Assembly: GCA_017416185.1 (NCBI GenBank)
Contig: JAFQDF010000025.1
Span: 1-35,083 of the forward strand
DNA length: 35,083 nucleotides
Direction: 5' to 3'
DNA from: Clostridia bacterium
GTDB lineage: Bacteria > Bacillota > Clostridia > Oscillospirales > CAG-272
The first letter of the stretch is position 1. Every line of letters begins with the position of its first letter. The notes under the pieces are model-generated. The model was given only the letters and a program-made list of their open reading frames with translations. It was not told the DNA's origin and searched no databases. A program made the position numbers and the translations under genes. Positions 16,955 through 25,229 of the stretch are shown here, in pieces.

Positions 16955-16993
16955 ATATTCGTGTATCAATTATTCACTTAAGTGAGGAAAATT

Positions 16994-18265
16994 ATGAAAA
17001 AGTTAAAGGTAATTCTTATAGGTATAGGTAACAGAGGTAAAACCTATACCGATATAATGAGAGGTCTGCCCGAGCAGTTTGAGCTTGTGGCTATCGCTGA
17101 CCCCATCGACGACAGAAGACTCCATAAGCAGAAGAGATGGGGACTTCCTGACGATATGGTATTTACCGACTGGAGACCTCTTTTAGAGAAGGGCAAGATA
17201 GCAGACCTTGCGGTTATCGCTACCATGGACCGCGAGCATTTCGGACCTGCTATGAAGTGTATCGAGCTCGGCTATGACCTTCTTCTTGAGAAGCCTATCG
17301 CTCCCACCCTTGAGGAGTGCCGAGAGATCACCCGTGCCGCAACAGAGAAGGGTACCAAGGTAGTTATCTGTACCGTTCTTCGTTATACCAGAATATTCAA
17401 CGCTATCAAGTCTGTTATCGATTCGGGCAGACTGGGTAAGATAATGTCCATCAACCACGAGGAGGGTGTGGGTAACATCCATCAGACCCACAGCTTCGTC
17501 CGCGGTAACTGGGGCAATGCAGAGCGCAGCTCTGATATGCTTCTCCAGAAGTCCTGCCACGATGTTGATATCCTCCAGTGGCTTATCGGCAAGAAGTGTA
17601 AGAAGGTTCAGTCCTTCGGTATGCTCTCCTACTTTAAGGAAGAGAACGCACCCGAGGGCGCAGGAGAGCGTTGTCTTGACTGTCCCGTAGCCACAGACTG
17701 TATGTACAATGCGGTTAAGATTTATTATGATGACAAGGAAAACAACTGGTTCCGTACTACCTCTACACACAAGGTAGAGCCCACCGACGAGGACGTTATG
17801 GAGGCGCTTCGTACCACCCAGTACGGCAAGTGCGTTTATAAGTGCGATAACAATGTTGTTGACCATCAGGTAGTAAATATGCTTTTTGAGGATGATATCA
17901 CGGTCACCTTCACTATGAACGCCTTTAACAAGGGCGGCAGATTCCTTCACATTATGGGTACCAAGGGTGAGCTTCGTGCCGCAATGGACGAGTCCACTCC
18001 CATTACCGTTTACGATTTTGCAGCAGACAAGACCGAAACTGTTGACTCTACTAAGGCTAAGGACGGCATTAACGGCGGTCACGGTGGCGGAGACGGCGGA
18101 ATCATCGGTGCACTCTACGCTTATCTCAACGGTACTTACGAGGGTAACAGCGTTCCCGAGATCGAGGAATCCTACTACAACCACGCTATCGCGTTTGCAA
18201 TAGAGGAAGCAAGAAAGACGGGAACCATCGTAGACTTCGACGAGTTCTGGGCAAGAAATAACTAA
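16994..18265 (+). CDS. Gfo/Idh/MocA oxidoreductase with cysteine cluster
   Basis: The 423-residue protein starts at ATG 16994, after GTGAGGAAAATT. The Rossmann domain shows LIGIGNRGKTY and the EKP motif (LLLEKPIAP, about 96-104). The C-terminal domain has the family helix with HDVDILQWLIG. An insert carries Cys227-x2-Cys230-x5-Cys236 and, further on, Cys280-x3-Cys284 before VVDHQVVNML. Such cysteines could bind zinc or an iron-sulfur centre and are absent from the other two oxidoreductases here. Family members act on sugars or cyclitols with NAD(P). The C-terminus is Gly-rich (GGHGGGDGG). It has its own promoter and a terminator behind. Confidence 0.9.
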   Translation: MKKLKVILIGIGNRGKTYTDIMRGLPEQFELVAIADPIDDRRLHKQKRWGLPDDMVFTDWRPLLEKGKIADLAVIATMDREHFGPAMKCIELGYDLLLEKPIAPTLEECREITRAATEKGTKVVICTVLRYTRIFNAIKSVIDSGRLGKIMSINHEEGVGNIHQTHSFVRGNWGNAERSSDMLLQKSCHDVDILQWLIGKKCKKVQSFGMLSYFKEENAPEGAGERCLDCPVATDCMYNAVKIYYDDKENNWFRTTSTHKVEPTDEDVMEALRTTQYGKCVYKCDNNVVDHQVVNMLFEDDITVTFTMNAFNKGGRFLHIMGTKGELRAAMDESTPITVYDFAADKTETVDSTKAKDGINGGHGGGDGGIIGALYAYLNGTYEGNSVPEIEESYYNHAIAFAIEEARKTGTIVDFDEFWARNN

Positions 18266-18270
18266 AATAT

Positions 18271-18294
18271 AAGGGCTGTCTCTGACAGCCCTTT
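18271..18294 (+). terminator. Terminator after the cysteine-cluster oxidoreductase
   Basis: A perfect 10-bp stem (18271-18280 with 18284-18293) encloses a three-base loop, tct, with a short T-run at 18292-18294. Confidence 0.75.
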
Positions 18295-18304
18295 CCACTA
18301 TTAT

Positions 18305-18449
18305 CTATTCGCTTTTCACTCTTCACTATTCACTAAGGAAACAACCGTGATAATAGAATGTGGTTAGCTGCAGATTGATATTATGCTGACCAACCGCTTA
18401 TCCACTAAAACCTACGTCAAGTGAATAGTGAATAGAGAATGGTGAATAG
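18305..18449. repeat. MITE-like element with heptad-built inverted termini
   Basis: The arms 18305-18334 and 18420-18449 are inverted repeats matching at 25 of 30 positions, with the inner 13 bases (ttcactattcact) perfect. Each arm is built from imperfect repeats of cactatt. The 85-base core has no reading frame worth reporting. Such (CACTATT)n-flanked modules occur as dispersed non-coding repeats in bacterial genomes. It separates the two oxidoreductase genes. Confidence 0.65.
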
Positions 18450-18470
18450 TGAATAACGTAAAGGAAAATT

Positions 18471-19451
18471 ATGATAAATTTAGCTGTTATCGGAAGAAAC
18501 TTCGTCGTTGACGAAATGCTTGAAGCTACCCGGCTTTTTCCCGAGATAAAGCTCTGCGCCATATATTCAAGAAACAAAGAAACAGGCAGAGATTATGCGG
18601 ACAAATGGGGCTTTGACAGGGTCTATACCGACCTTGATAAAATGGCGTCGGATAAGGATATAGATGCTGTTTATATAGCCAGCCCCAACTGCTGTCACGA
18701 GCAGCAGGCGGTAAAGCTGCTCTCGGCAGGCAAGCACGTTCTCTGCGAAAAGCCTATGCATAAGACTCATACGGGCGCTGTGAATATGATAAATACGGCA
18801 AGAGACAATAACGTCGTGTTTATGGAGGCTATGATGTCTGCCCACGTTCCGGGCACCTATAAAATTATGGAGCTGCTTCCCCGTATTGGCAAGGTAAGAA
18901 GGGTCGATCTCTCCTTCTGCCAGTATTCGTCAAGATATGACAAATTCAAGAAGGGTATCGTTGAAAACGCTTTCGATCCCACCCTCTGGAACGGAGCCTT
19001 TATGGATATGGGAGTTTATCCCGTCAGCCTTATGCTGCAGCTTTTCGGCGAGCCGTCGGATATTAAGTCCGAAGCGGTATTTTTGCCTAACAGCATTGAC
19101 GGACAGGGAACTATGATATGCTCCTATCCCGATATGACGGCAACCCTGCAGTGGTCAAAGATCACACAGGGGTATCTGCCGTCGGATATACAGGGAGAGG
19201 ATGGCAGTATAATTATCGACCGTGTTTCCAAACCTACCAATCTGACCCTTGTTCTTCGTGATGGCACAAGAGAAGAATACGAGACCCTTGGCGGTAAGCC
19301 GGTAATGTACTATGAACTAAGGGATTTTATTGCACAGATAAAGGGTGAAAAAATGCCGCAGTTCAATGCTCTCTCGGAGGCTGAAGCCGCTCTTATGGAG
19401 AAGGCAAGAAAACAGATGGGAATAAATTTTTCCTTGACCCAAGAGAAATAA
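18471..19451 (+). CDS. Gfo/Idh/MocA family oxidoreductase
   Basis: The 326-residue protein is a typical short member. The N-terminal Rossmann strand reads INLAVIGRNFVVDEML, the NAD(P) domain contains AVYIASPNCCHEQQA, and the EKP motif is VLCEKPMHK. The C-terminal domain has WNGAFMDMGVYPVSLMLQLFG, as in YulF and dihydrodiol-dehydrogenase-like members. A sugar or cyclitol substrate is likely but unidentified. AAAGGAAAATT precedes the start. No clear promoter is visible; transcription could start within the repeat element directly upstream. Confidence 0.9.
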   Translation: MINLAVIGRNFVVDEMLEATRLFPEIKLCAIYSRNKETGRDYADKWGFDRVYTDLDKMASDKDIDAVYIASPNCCHEQQAVKLLSAGKHVLCEKPMHKTHTGAVNMINTARDNNVVFMEAMMSAHVPGTYKIMELLPRIGKVRRVDLSFCQYSSRYDKFKKGIVENAFDPTLWNGAFMDMGVYPVSLMLQLFGEPSDIKSEAVFLPNSIDGQGTMICSYPDMTATLQWSKITQGYLPSDIQGEDGSIIIDRVSKPTNLTLVLRDGTREEYETLGGKPVMYYELRDFIAQIKGEKMPQFNALSEAEAALMEKARKQMGINFSLTQEK

Positions 19452-19462
19452 TATAGTATAAT
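19434..19462 (+). promoter_or_regulatory. Promoter of the flavoprotein/lipoprotein genes
   Basis: TTGACC (19434-19439) and TATAAT (19457-19462) are 17 bases apart, at the end of the upstream oxidoreductase gene. The -10 covers the ATG at 19461, which argues against that codon as a start. The resulting leader before 19479 would be only about ten bases. Confidence 0.6.
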
Positions 19463-19478
19463 GATCGGGGTGATTAAA

Positions 19479-20882
19479 ATGAACAAAGACATAGTTATCG
19501 TCGGCGCAGGTCCTGCGGGAATATTTACTGCCCTTGAGATGCTTCGCCGCGGAAGTAAAAGAAAAATACTTATCGTAGAAAAGGGCAGAGCCATAGAAAA
19601 CCGCCATTGCCCTAAATCAAAAACAAAAAAATGTGTAAACTGCAAGCCCTACTGCCATATTACCACAGGCTTTTCGGGGGCAGGTGCGTTTTCTGACGGA
19701 AAGCTCAGTCTGTCCTGTGAGGTAGGCGGAAACCTCCCTGAGCTTATAGGTGAGGATCTGGCACAGGAGACTATCAACTATACCGACAAGATATATCTTG
19801 AATTCGGTGCGGATACCCACATCGAGGGTATCGAGAACACCGATGAGGTAAAGGAGATAAGAAAGAGAGCTATTCAGGCGGGACTTCGTCTGGTAGACTG
19901 TCCTATACGTCATCTCGGAACAGAAAAGGCGCAGGATCTCTATTACGCTATCGAAAAGCATCTTCAGGATAACGGTGTTGAGATGATGTTCGGCTATGAA
20001 TGTACCAACATTATTCTTAACGGTGACCGTTGTGAGGGTGTTTATATTACCAACGGTAAAGAGGAACACGAGATACATTGTAACAAGGTGGTCGTTGCCA
20101 CCGGAAGACGAGGTGCAGAGTGGCTTGAGCATATCTGTGCCGAGCATAATATCGCTCATCAGCCGGGTACCGTTGATATCGGTGTCAGAGTTGAGGTGAG
20201 AAACGAAATTATGGAGACGGTAAACAAGGTTCTTTATGAGTCCAAGCTTATCGGCTACCCGCAGCCCTTTAAGAATAAAGTCCGTACCTTCTGTCAGAAT
20301 CCCGGCGGCTTTGTAAGCCAGGAGAACTATGACAACGATTTAGCCGTAGTTAACGGACACAGCTACAAGGATACCAAGTCTGACAATACCAACCTCGCTA
20401 TCCTTGTGTCCCACAACTTCTCCTCTCCCTTCAATCAGCCTATTGCATATGCTCAGAAGATAGGAGAGCTTACCAATATGCTGGCTTCGGGACATATCCT
20501 CGTTCAGCGTTTCGGTGATATCCTTGACGGTAAGCGTACATGGCCCAAGGAGCTGAATCAGTCAAACCTCAAGCCCACCCTTCCCGATGCGGTAGCGGGA
20601 GACATAACGGCGGCAATGCCCTACAGAGCTATGATGAATATTATCAACTTCATTCAGGCAATGGACCACGTCGTTCCCGGCTTTGCTTCTACAGAGACTT
20701 TGCTATACTCCCCTGAGCTTAAGTTCTATTCCAACCGTATCAAGATGGACGAAAACTTCAATACCAGCGTCAAGGGTCTGCATTGCTTAGGAGACAGCAG
20801 CGGCTGGACAAGAGGACTTATGATGGCGTCCGTTATGGGTGTCCTTATGGGACGAAAAATAGCAGAAGAGGAAGCGGAATAA
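19479..20882 (+). CDS. FAD-dependent dehydrogenase (COG2509-type)
   Basis: The 467-residue protein starts with a dinucleotide fold (DIVIVGAGPAGIFTALEML, Gly9-Gly14) and VEKG for the ribose site. Four cysteines (44, 52, 55, 59) precede ITTGFSGAGAFSDGKLSL, the hallmark of the COG2509 uncharacterised FAD dehydrogenases. A second FAD segment is VVVATGRRGAEWL, and the C-terminus has GLHCLGDSSGWTRGLMMAS. It is cytoplasmic; the substrate is unknown in the family. I chose ATG 19479 because GGGGTG precedes it and the ATG at 19461 lies in the promoter -10. The stop overlaps the lipoprotein start (TAATG). Confidence 0.88.
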   Translation: MNKDIVIVGAGPAGIFTALEMLRRGSKRKILIVEKGRAIENRHCPKSKTKKCVNCKPYCHITTGFSGAGAFSDGKLSLSCEVGGNLPELIGEDLAQETINYTDKIYLEFGADTHIEGIENTDEVKEIRKRAIQAGLRLVDCPIRHLGTEKAQDLYYAIEKHLQDNGVEMMFGYECTNIILNGDRCEGVYITNGKEEHEIHCNKVVVATGRRGAEWLEHICAEHNIAHQPGTVDIGVRVEVRNEIMETVNKVLYESKLIGYPQPFKNKVRTFCQNPGGFVSQENYDNDLAVVNGHSYKDTKSDNTNLAILVSHNFSSPFNQPIAYAQKIGELTNMLASGHILVQRFGDILDGKRTWPKELNQSNLKPTLPDAVAGDITAAMPYRAMMNIINFIQAMDHVVPGFASTETLLYSPELKFYSNRIKMDENFNTSVKGLHCLGDSSGWTRGLMMASVMGVLMGRKIAEEEAE

Positions 20883-21544
20883 TGAAAAGAATAGCAGCAG
20901 TCTTAATATGCGCAGTTTTGCTTATATCTGTCTGTGCTTGCGGCAATGAACAGAAAAAAGTCACAAGCTACGAGGAGGTAATAATCAAGCTTGACGAGGC
21001 GGTGCACGGTATGTTTGCCGATGACTTTGAGGACAAGCTGAAGGAGGGCGCATATCCCTCTCCTACGGGTGAGCTTTCGGACAAATGGCTGACCACCCTT
21101 CTTGATGCACAAAAGGATTTTCCCAACGTGGACGAAAACGCTTTTGGCTACAGAATGATAGATCTTAACTCTGACGGAATCTCCGAGCTTTTCTTTATGC
21201 GTTCGGACGAAAGGGTCCTTGCTATATTCACTATGTACGAGGGTAAGCCCTGTATGGTGGATTGCTATAGCAGAAGCTATCGCGGTATTATAAGAGATAC
21301 CGGGGAGATATACACTATGACCGTACGTGACGACGGAGGCTATGATTATAAGATATATACTCTTAATCCCGAAAGCGGAGGTATGTACAATACAGTATCC
21401 TTCGGCTATGAGGGAGCTATAGCCTATGAGCAGATAGATGGTTCTGTATATACAACGTCAAATGACCGTATAACCGAGCTTACAACGAGCTATCCATTTG
21501 AAATGTCGGAGATGTTTACCTCTGTTGAATTTAAACTGTTTTAA
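20882..21544 (+). CDS. Lipoprotein with EF-hand-like segment
   Basis: The 220-residue protein has a lipoprotein signal ending CACG, with Cys20 as the lipidation site. The mature part is acidic, with a calcium-loop-like segment DLNSDGISELFFM, a pattern common in secreted clostridial lipoproteins. The remainder looks beta-rich, with short repeats of the form G-x-I-Y-T (GEIYTMTV, GSVYTTS). No enzymatic motif is visible. The start overlaps the flavoprotein stop by one base; a longer in-frame extension to 20783 runs through the flavoprotein gene and is rejected. Function is unknown. Confidence 0.82.
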   Translation: MKRIAAVLICAVLLISVCACGNEQKKVTSYEEVIIKLDEAVHGMFADDFEDKLKEGAYPSPTGELSDKWLTTLLDAQKDFPNVDENAFGYRMIDLNSDGISELFFMRSDERVLAIFTMYEGKPCMVDCYSRSYRGIIRDTGEIYTMTVRDDGGYDYKIYTLNPESGGMYNTVSFGYEGAIAYEQIDGSVYTTSNDRITELTTSYPFEMSEMFTSVEFKLF

Positions 21545-21546
21545 TT

Positions 21547-21577
21547 AAAAACACCTTGAAATTTTCAAGGTGTTTTT
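21547..21577. terminator. Bidirectional terminator between converging genes
   Basis: A 14-bp stem (21547-21560 with 21564-21577), containing acaccttg and caaggtgt, has A and T runs at its outer ends. It can serve the lipoprotein gene (plus) and the DUF5050-like gene (minus). Confidence 0.88.
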
Positions 21578-21583
21578 TGTGTA

Positions 21584-23941
21584 TTATTCTAAGAAGCTCT
21601 TGCCGTATTTCAATATAACTCCGATAATAAGAGAGAATACTCCGACGATCATTCCCGTGACTCCCAATCCGGCATTTTCTGTCCCCAGTGCGATAAATCC
21701 TATTAAGAACGAAATCAATGAAATTGTCATTGCTATGGCAAAACCGGAGCATCCGCTTGCTTGCTTTTGGATATTTAAACAGATAAGCTTTTGAACAGTG
21801 TTTGTTTCAACATCCAATTTGTAAAGCACGTCCTGAAGCTGTATTTCCTCATCATTTAATGAATCGGTTTTTTCAGAAGAGATATAGTAAACAGTATTTT
21901 CGTCATATGCCTTGGCTGTCTTTACGTCGTAAGCAAGTTTGCATCTTCCGCTTCCCGTAAAGTCAACCGCATAGATCGATTTGACATCTTTTGATCTTCT
22001 TGTTTCACCCTCACCACGGATGATCGTATCGTCTGATGAGATAAATACGATCTTATTTTCTTTTACCGAAAGTACGGTATCCACGTCATCACATAGCGTC
22101 TGAAGATTGGAGCCGTCCATACGCACCTTCATCAGATCGGAATCTCCGTCTATGTAATAGAGGTATCCGTTTTTGATTTCAATAAATTCCTCTATGTCGG
22201 TAGCAATTACCGTGAAATCCTCGGTGCCAAGTTTAGATTTACAAAGAATGGAGGTATACCCTGCACTACGTATATAGTATATCCATCCGCCCTGTGAAAA
22301 CAGTAGCTTACTTGTATAATGTCCCCACTCCTGTCTTTGGGTACCGTCCGGATTAATGTTGATAAGAGTTTCATTATTAGAATTGCCTATGTAATAGAAA
22401 ATTTTGTTTTCTATTATATTACAGAATCTGAAGATATTTGCTTCAATAAGTCTTTCAGGCTCATCAGTAGTAAGAGATTTGATGTATAGATCTCTGTTAT
22501 ATTCATTGGGGGCAATACGAGTATAAACAGCACAGTTTTTTATATATCCTTCAACGGTTATATCTTTCATTCCCAAGGTTGTCGATCTCATTGTATTGAC
22601 GTCAAGAATACAGGTCATATATTCTGTTTTGGCGTCTTGTGTTTCCGATTTAGGAACGGCAATGGAGTATACAATTTTATTTCCGTTAAATGCCGTGGCG
22701 GCTTTAATATTTTCAATCAGAACTTTCACGTTACCTGTGGGGGTGTCCAGCTCAACGATATTTGTCTTATTGTCAAAATCCCCCGAAGTTTCACCAACCA
22801 AAAAGACCCTTCGGCCGTAAACGTGTATATTCTTTTTACTCAACCTGTTGTTATAGAGCTTAGTTTTGACGTTTGCCGAAAAATCAAATTTATAAAGTGT
22901 TCGGTCATTGCCGAGGTAGTAGAGAACGTCGGCATAATTTGTGATTATTTGATCGATATCTTCAATAACGGGCTTGTCGGAAAATTTTGAATCTATAGCA
23001 GGGTAGAGGTTTAAGCCGGCACTGTCTGCATTTGATTTTTTGTATAAATAAAGCTTTCCTCCGATTTCAAGAACATCGGAAATTAAAAAATATTTGTCAA
23101 GCTGCTCGATGAGCGAGTGTGAGTCTGAGTATCCCTGCAGTAAACGCAGCGTATGCAGAGCCTCCACATATTTTTTCTCCCTGATAAGATACTTTGCCTT
23201 GTCGTACTCTCTTTGTGCATCGATACCCTTTGAGGCAAGAGTTTGGGCAATATAAGTGTTCTTTTCGTTGATAAAGGCTATTATTTCGGGAACGCTTTCT
23301 ATATCGCTGTAAATGTTGACTGTGCACAGCCCTTTTATGTTCTTGATACATGCTTCCAGCTCAGCGATCTCGTCAGCAGAAGCACCGTATTTTTCTGCTT
23401 TGCATAAGATTTTACCGAGCTTTGCAATTATATCGTTCATACCGGCTCTAAGGTCGTCGGTGATTCTTTTGTAAGCGTCGAATTTACTGTATGCGTCAAG
23501 GTCTCCGTTTTTGTAGCTTTTAACTATGCTCTCAAGGATATTTTTGCAGAACTCTGCTTTACGTGAAAAGGGGACATATATCGCTTTAAAGCAAACAAAC
23601 CAGGTTTTTTTATCGTCGGCAGATGTTATCTTCAAAGAATCTGCAAGCCTATCCATTGCGGAAACAGAAAGAGATTGAGCATATGAAAAAGCTTCCCAAT
23701 CATATTCCTCGAAAAACTGTTCCATATATGCAAGTGCAGATGAGGGAGTCTTGATTCCTTCTATCCTTACGCTTCCGCCGTTGGCAGTATTATTCTCTTT
23801 TTGTACAACAGCAGGCGTTTCATCGACAGGAACGATCACGTTTTCGCAATATACACAGACCATTTCTTTACCGTCATTTGCTGACCTGAGATCACCACCG
23901 CAGGTAGGACATTTCATAACCTTTAATTTTTTTGTTGACAT
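21584..23941 (-). CDS. Zinc-ribbon, DUF5050-like propeller protein with C-terminal membrane segments
   Basis: The 785-residue protein opens with a zinc ribbon (Cys11-x2-Cys14, Cys29-x2-Cys32; KCPTCGGDL, CVYCENV). A helical region follows (about 60-290) with a tetratricopeptide-like stretch, AKYLIREKKYVEALHTLRLL. Residues about 290-725 contain recurring strands of DUF5050/LRP-type propellers (LYYIDGDSDLMKVRMDG, NKIFYYIGNSNNETLINI). Two membrane helices end the protein (AMTISLISFLIGFIALG, GMIVGVFSLIIGVIL). There is no signal peptide. The start at 23941 has GGAGGCAAAC upstream. Function is unknown. The low-GC, AT-rich coding style differs slightly from its neighbours. Confidence 0.85.
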   Translation of the reverse strand: MSTKKLKVMKCPTCGGDLRSANDGKEMVCVYCENVIVPVDETPAVVQKENNTANGGSVRIEGIKTPSSALAYMEQFFEEYDWEAFSYAQSLSVSAMDRLADSLKITSADDKKTWFVCFKAIYVPFSRKAEFCKNILESIVKSYKNGDLDAYSKFDAYKRITDDLRAGMNDIIAKLGKILCKAEKYGASADEIAELEACIKNIKGLCTVNIYSDIESVPEIIAFINEKNTYIAQTLASKGIDAQREYDKAKYLIREKKYVEALHTLRLLQGYSDSHSLIEQLDKYFLISDVLEIGGKLYLYKKSNADSAGLNLYPAIDSKFSDKPVIEDIDQIITNYADVLYYLGNDRTLYKFDFSANVKTKLYNNRLSKKNIHVYGRRVFLVGETSGDFDNKTNIVELDTPTGNVKVLIENIKAATAFNGNKIVYSIAVPKSETQDAKTEYMTCILDVNTMRSTTLGMKDITVEGYIKNCAVYTRIAPNEYNRDLYIKSLTTDEPERLIEANIFRFCNIIENKIFYYIGNSNNETLININPDGTQRQEWGHYTSKLLFSQGGWIYYIRSAGYTSILCKSKLGTEDFTVIATDIEEFIEIKNGYLYYIDGDSDLMKVRMDGSNLQTLCDDVDTVLSVKENKIVFISSDDTIIRGEGETRRSKDVKSIYAVDFTGSGRCKLAYDVKTAKAYDENTVYYISSEKTDSLNDEEIQLQDVLYKLDVETNTVQKLICLNIQKQASGCSGFAIAMTISLISFLIGFIALGTENAGLGVTGMIVGVFSLIIGVILKYGKSFLE

Positions 23942-23971
23942 GTTTGCCTCCGTTGATTAAAAATAACATTC

Positions 23972-23997
23972 ACAGCACAATTATATCATAGTGCTGT
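23972..23997. promoter_or_regulatory. Inverted repeat spanning a -10 box (candidate operator)
   Basis: The perfect 7-bp arms acagcac (23972-23978) and gtgctgt (23991-23997) enclose the minus-strand TATAAT box. The position suits a repressor site for the DUF5050-like gene. Confidence 0.5.
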
Positions 23998-24008
23998 CAG
24001 AATATCAA
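23980..24008 (-). promoter_or_regulatory. Promoter of the DUF5050-like gene
   Basis: On the minus strand, TTGATA (24008-24003) and TATAAT (23985-23980) are 17 bases apart. Confidence 0.7.
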
Positions 24009-24046
24009 ATATTTTTTATTCAAGATTATATTTTTTTCTATGTATA

Positions 24047-24055
24047 TGCTATAAT
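24047..24055 (+). promoter_or_regulatory. Extended -10 promoter of the small membrane protein gene
   Basis: TGCTATAAT lies 33 bases before the small gene's start codon. The -35 region (around 24027, TATATT) is poor, as is usual for extended -10 promoters. Confidence 0.5.
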
Positions 24056-24087
24056 GATATTGTCAAACAATTTGAGGAGGGTTGGTA

Positions 24088-24222
24088 ATGTTATATAATA
24101 ATGCAATTAAAAAAAAGACACGGTTTCGAGGCCTGTCTCCTGCATTCATTACCATATTCGGAATAGTGTGGGCTGTTATTTGTATTTTTTCCGGATCGAT
24201 CTTAGTGAATAAATATATATAA
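24088..24222 (+). CDS. Small membrane protein, 44 residues
   Basis: A 45-codon frame runs from ATG 24088 to TAA 24222. Evidence that it is real: an excellent ribosome site (GAGGAGG at 24074-24080, seven bases before ATG), an extended -10 promoter upstream, and an intrinsic terminator three bases after the stop. A basic N-terminus (AIKKKTRFRG) precedes one hydrophobic helix, FITIFGIVWAVICIFSGSIL, and a short tail, VNKYI. The protein should cross the membrane once with the N-terminus inside. I recognise no family; a small regulator of a membrane complex or a type I-toxin-like peptide are both possible. Confidence 0.65.
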   Translation: MLYNNAIKKKTRFRGLSPAFITIFGIVWAVICIFSGSILVNKYI

Positions 24223-24224
24223 TA

Positions 24225-24255
24225 ATTAAAAGGAGACCTTCGGTCTCCTTTTAAT
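24225..24255. terminator. Shared bidirectional terminator
   Basis: A perfect 14-bp stem (24225-24238 with 24242-24255) has the three-base loop ttc. It follows the small plus-strand gene and overlaps the minus-strand stop codon of the sugar kinase gene at 24251-24253. Confidence 0.85.
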
Positions 24256-25222
24256 CTTCGTTATACTTATAGATAAAGTCCTTATATTCTTCCTTCAAGA
24301 ACTCGATCATCTCGTCGGTGATCTCTTCACCGTCATAGTGGGGCTTTGCAATAACACCGCCGATGATAGGCTCAAAGAAGGGAGCAAGTACCTTACGCTC
24401 GGGCTGGAACTCGTGGATAAACTCCTCGTATGCCTCGAACATCAGCTTATCATTTTTCCAATGTCCGCCCTCGGTAACGATGGGAATATCAACGGGTGCA
24501 TCCGAACGGTTTATCAAGCCTATGGTCTGTTCTGCCAGACGCGCGGCACATTCGCGAAGAAGGTGTTTTGCTATCTCATCGCCGCGGCGTGCAGCCTTAC
24601 CAACGCAGGGAGCGCAGCTTGCAAGAGCGGGAATAGGATCTCTGCCCTCAAAGTGATATACGTTATATCCTGCTTCACCTATATCCTCGGCATTAAAATG
24701 CTCGCAGACAAACTTGGTGATAAGGGTAGAGGGACCGCGCTTCTCATATTCCTTGATACACTCGGCAAACGCCATACGTGCCATATGATAGCCGCTTCCC
24801 TCATCGTGGATAACGGAACCAAACGCTCCTGCCTCGTAACAAGTATTTTCGTCCTTAGGCCAGAAGATAACAGAACCCGTACCCGAAAGAGCTGTAATAG
24901 CGCTTCCGTATACGAATGCAGCTAAGAGACCCATCTTAGCCTCACCGCTTACGTGGTTTTCGTTATTGACCTTGATCTTCTCCTTGAGTGTGCCAAGTAT
25001 AAGACCGGAAAAAGCACCGTATACGTTCTCTATCTCGGTAACGCCCGTACCGTCCAGCAGCTCGTCCATAAGCTTGTGGGCGTTGGCAGATACGGTCTCG
25101 CGGCTGGTAGAAGCGGTATTCATACCCGTCATTCTTGCATGTCTTATCTTTTTGAGATTTTCATCAAAGAGGATGGCTTCAACCTTGGAACCGCCTCCGT
25201 CAAATGCTACGTAATATTTCAT
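24251..25222 (-). CDS. BadF/BadG-type sugar kinase (N-acetylglucosamine kinase-like)
   Basis: The 323-residue protein belongs to the actin-like ATPase superfamily. The phosphate-1 loop is FDGGGSKVEA at residues 6-15, a central ALSGTGSVI binds nucleotide, and DEGSGYHMA is characteristic of the BadF/BadG/BcrA and N-acetylglucosamine kinase group. It would phosphorylate an amino sugar with ATP in the cytoplasm. The start at 25222 follows GAGGTC; the frame is open to 25330 inside the upstream gene but lacks a ribosome site. It is seven bases after the SIS-domain gene, which suggests linked handling of a phosphosugar. Confidence 0.86.
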   Translation of the reverse strand: MKYYVAFDGGGSKVEAILFDENLKKIRHARMTGMNTASTSRETVSANAHKLMDELLDGTGVTEIENVYGAFSGLILGTLKEKIKVNNENHVSGEAKMGLLAAFVYGSAITALSGTGSVIFWPKDENTCYEAGAFGSVIHDEGSGYHMARMAFAECIKEYEKRGPSTLITKFVCEHFNAEDIGEAGYNVYHFEGRDPIPALASCAPCVGKAARRGDEIAKHLLRECAARLAEQTIGLINRSDAPVDIPIVTEGGHWKNDKLMFEAYEEFIHEFQPERKVLAPFFEPIIGGVIAKPHYDGEEITDEMIEFLKEEYKDFIYKYNED

Positions 25223-25229
25223 TTTGACC

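Noticed and set aside
17183..18298. Open frame of 371 codons on the minus strand
   Set aside because: It is antisense to the cysteine-cluster oxidoreductase, with no motif or ribosome site, and arises from regular codon use of the real gene.
18305..18449. Possible CRISPR array or phage attachment site from the repeated heptads
   Set aside because: Units are only seven bases, imperfect and inverted on the two sides, with no equal spacers, so it is a MITE-like repeat.
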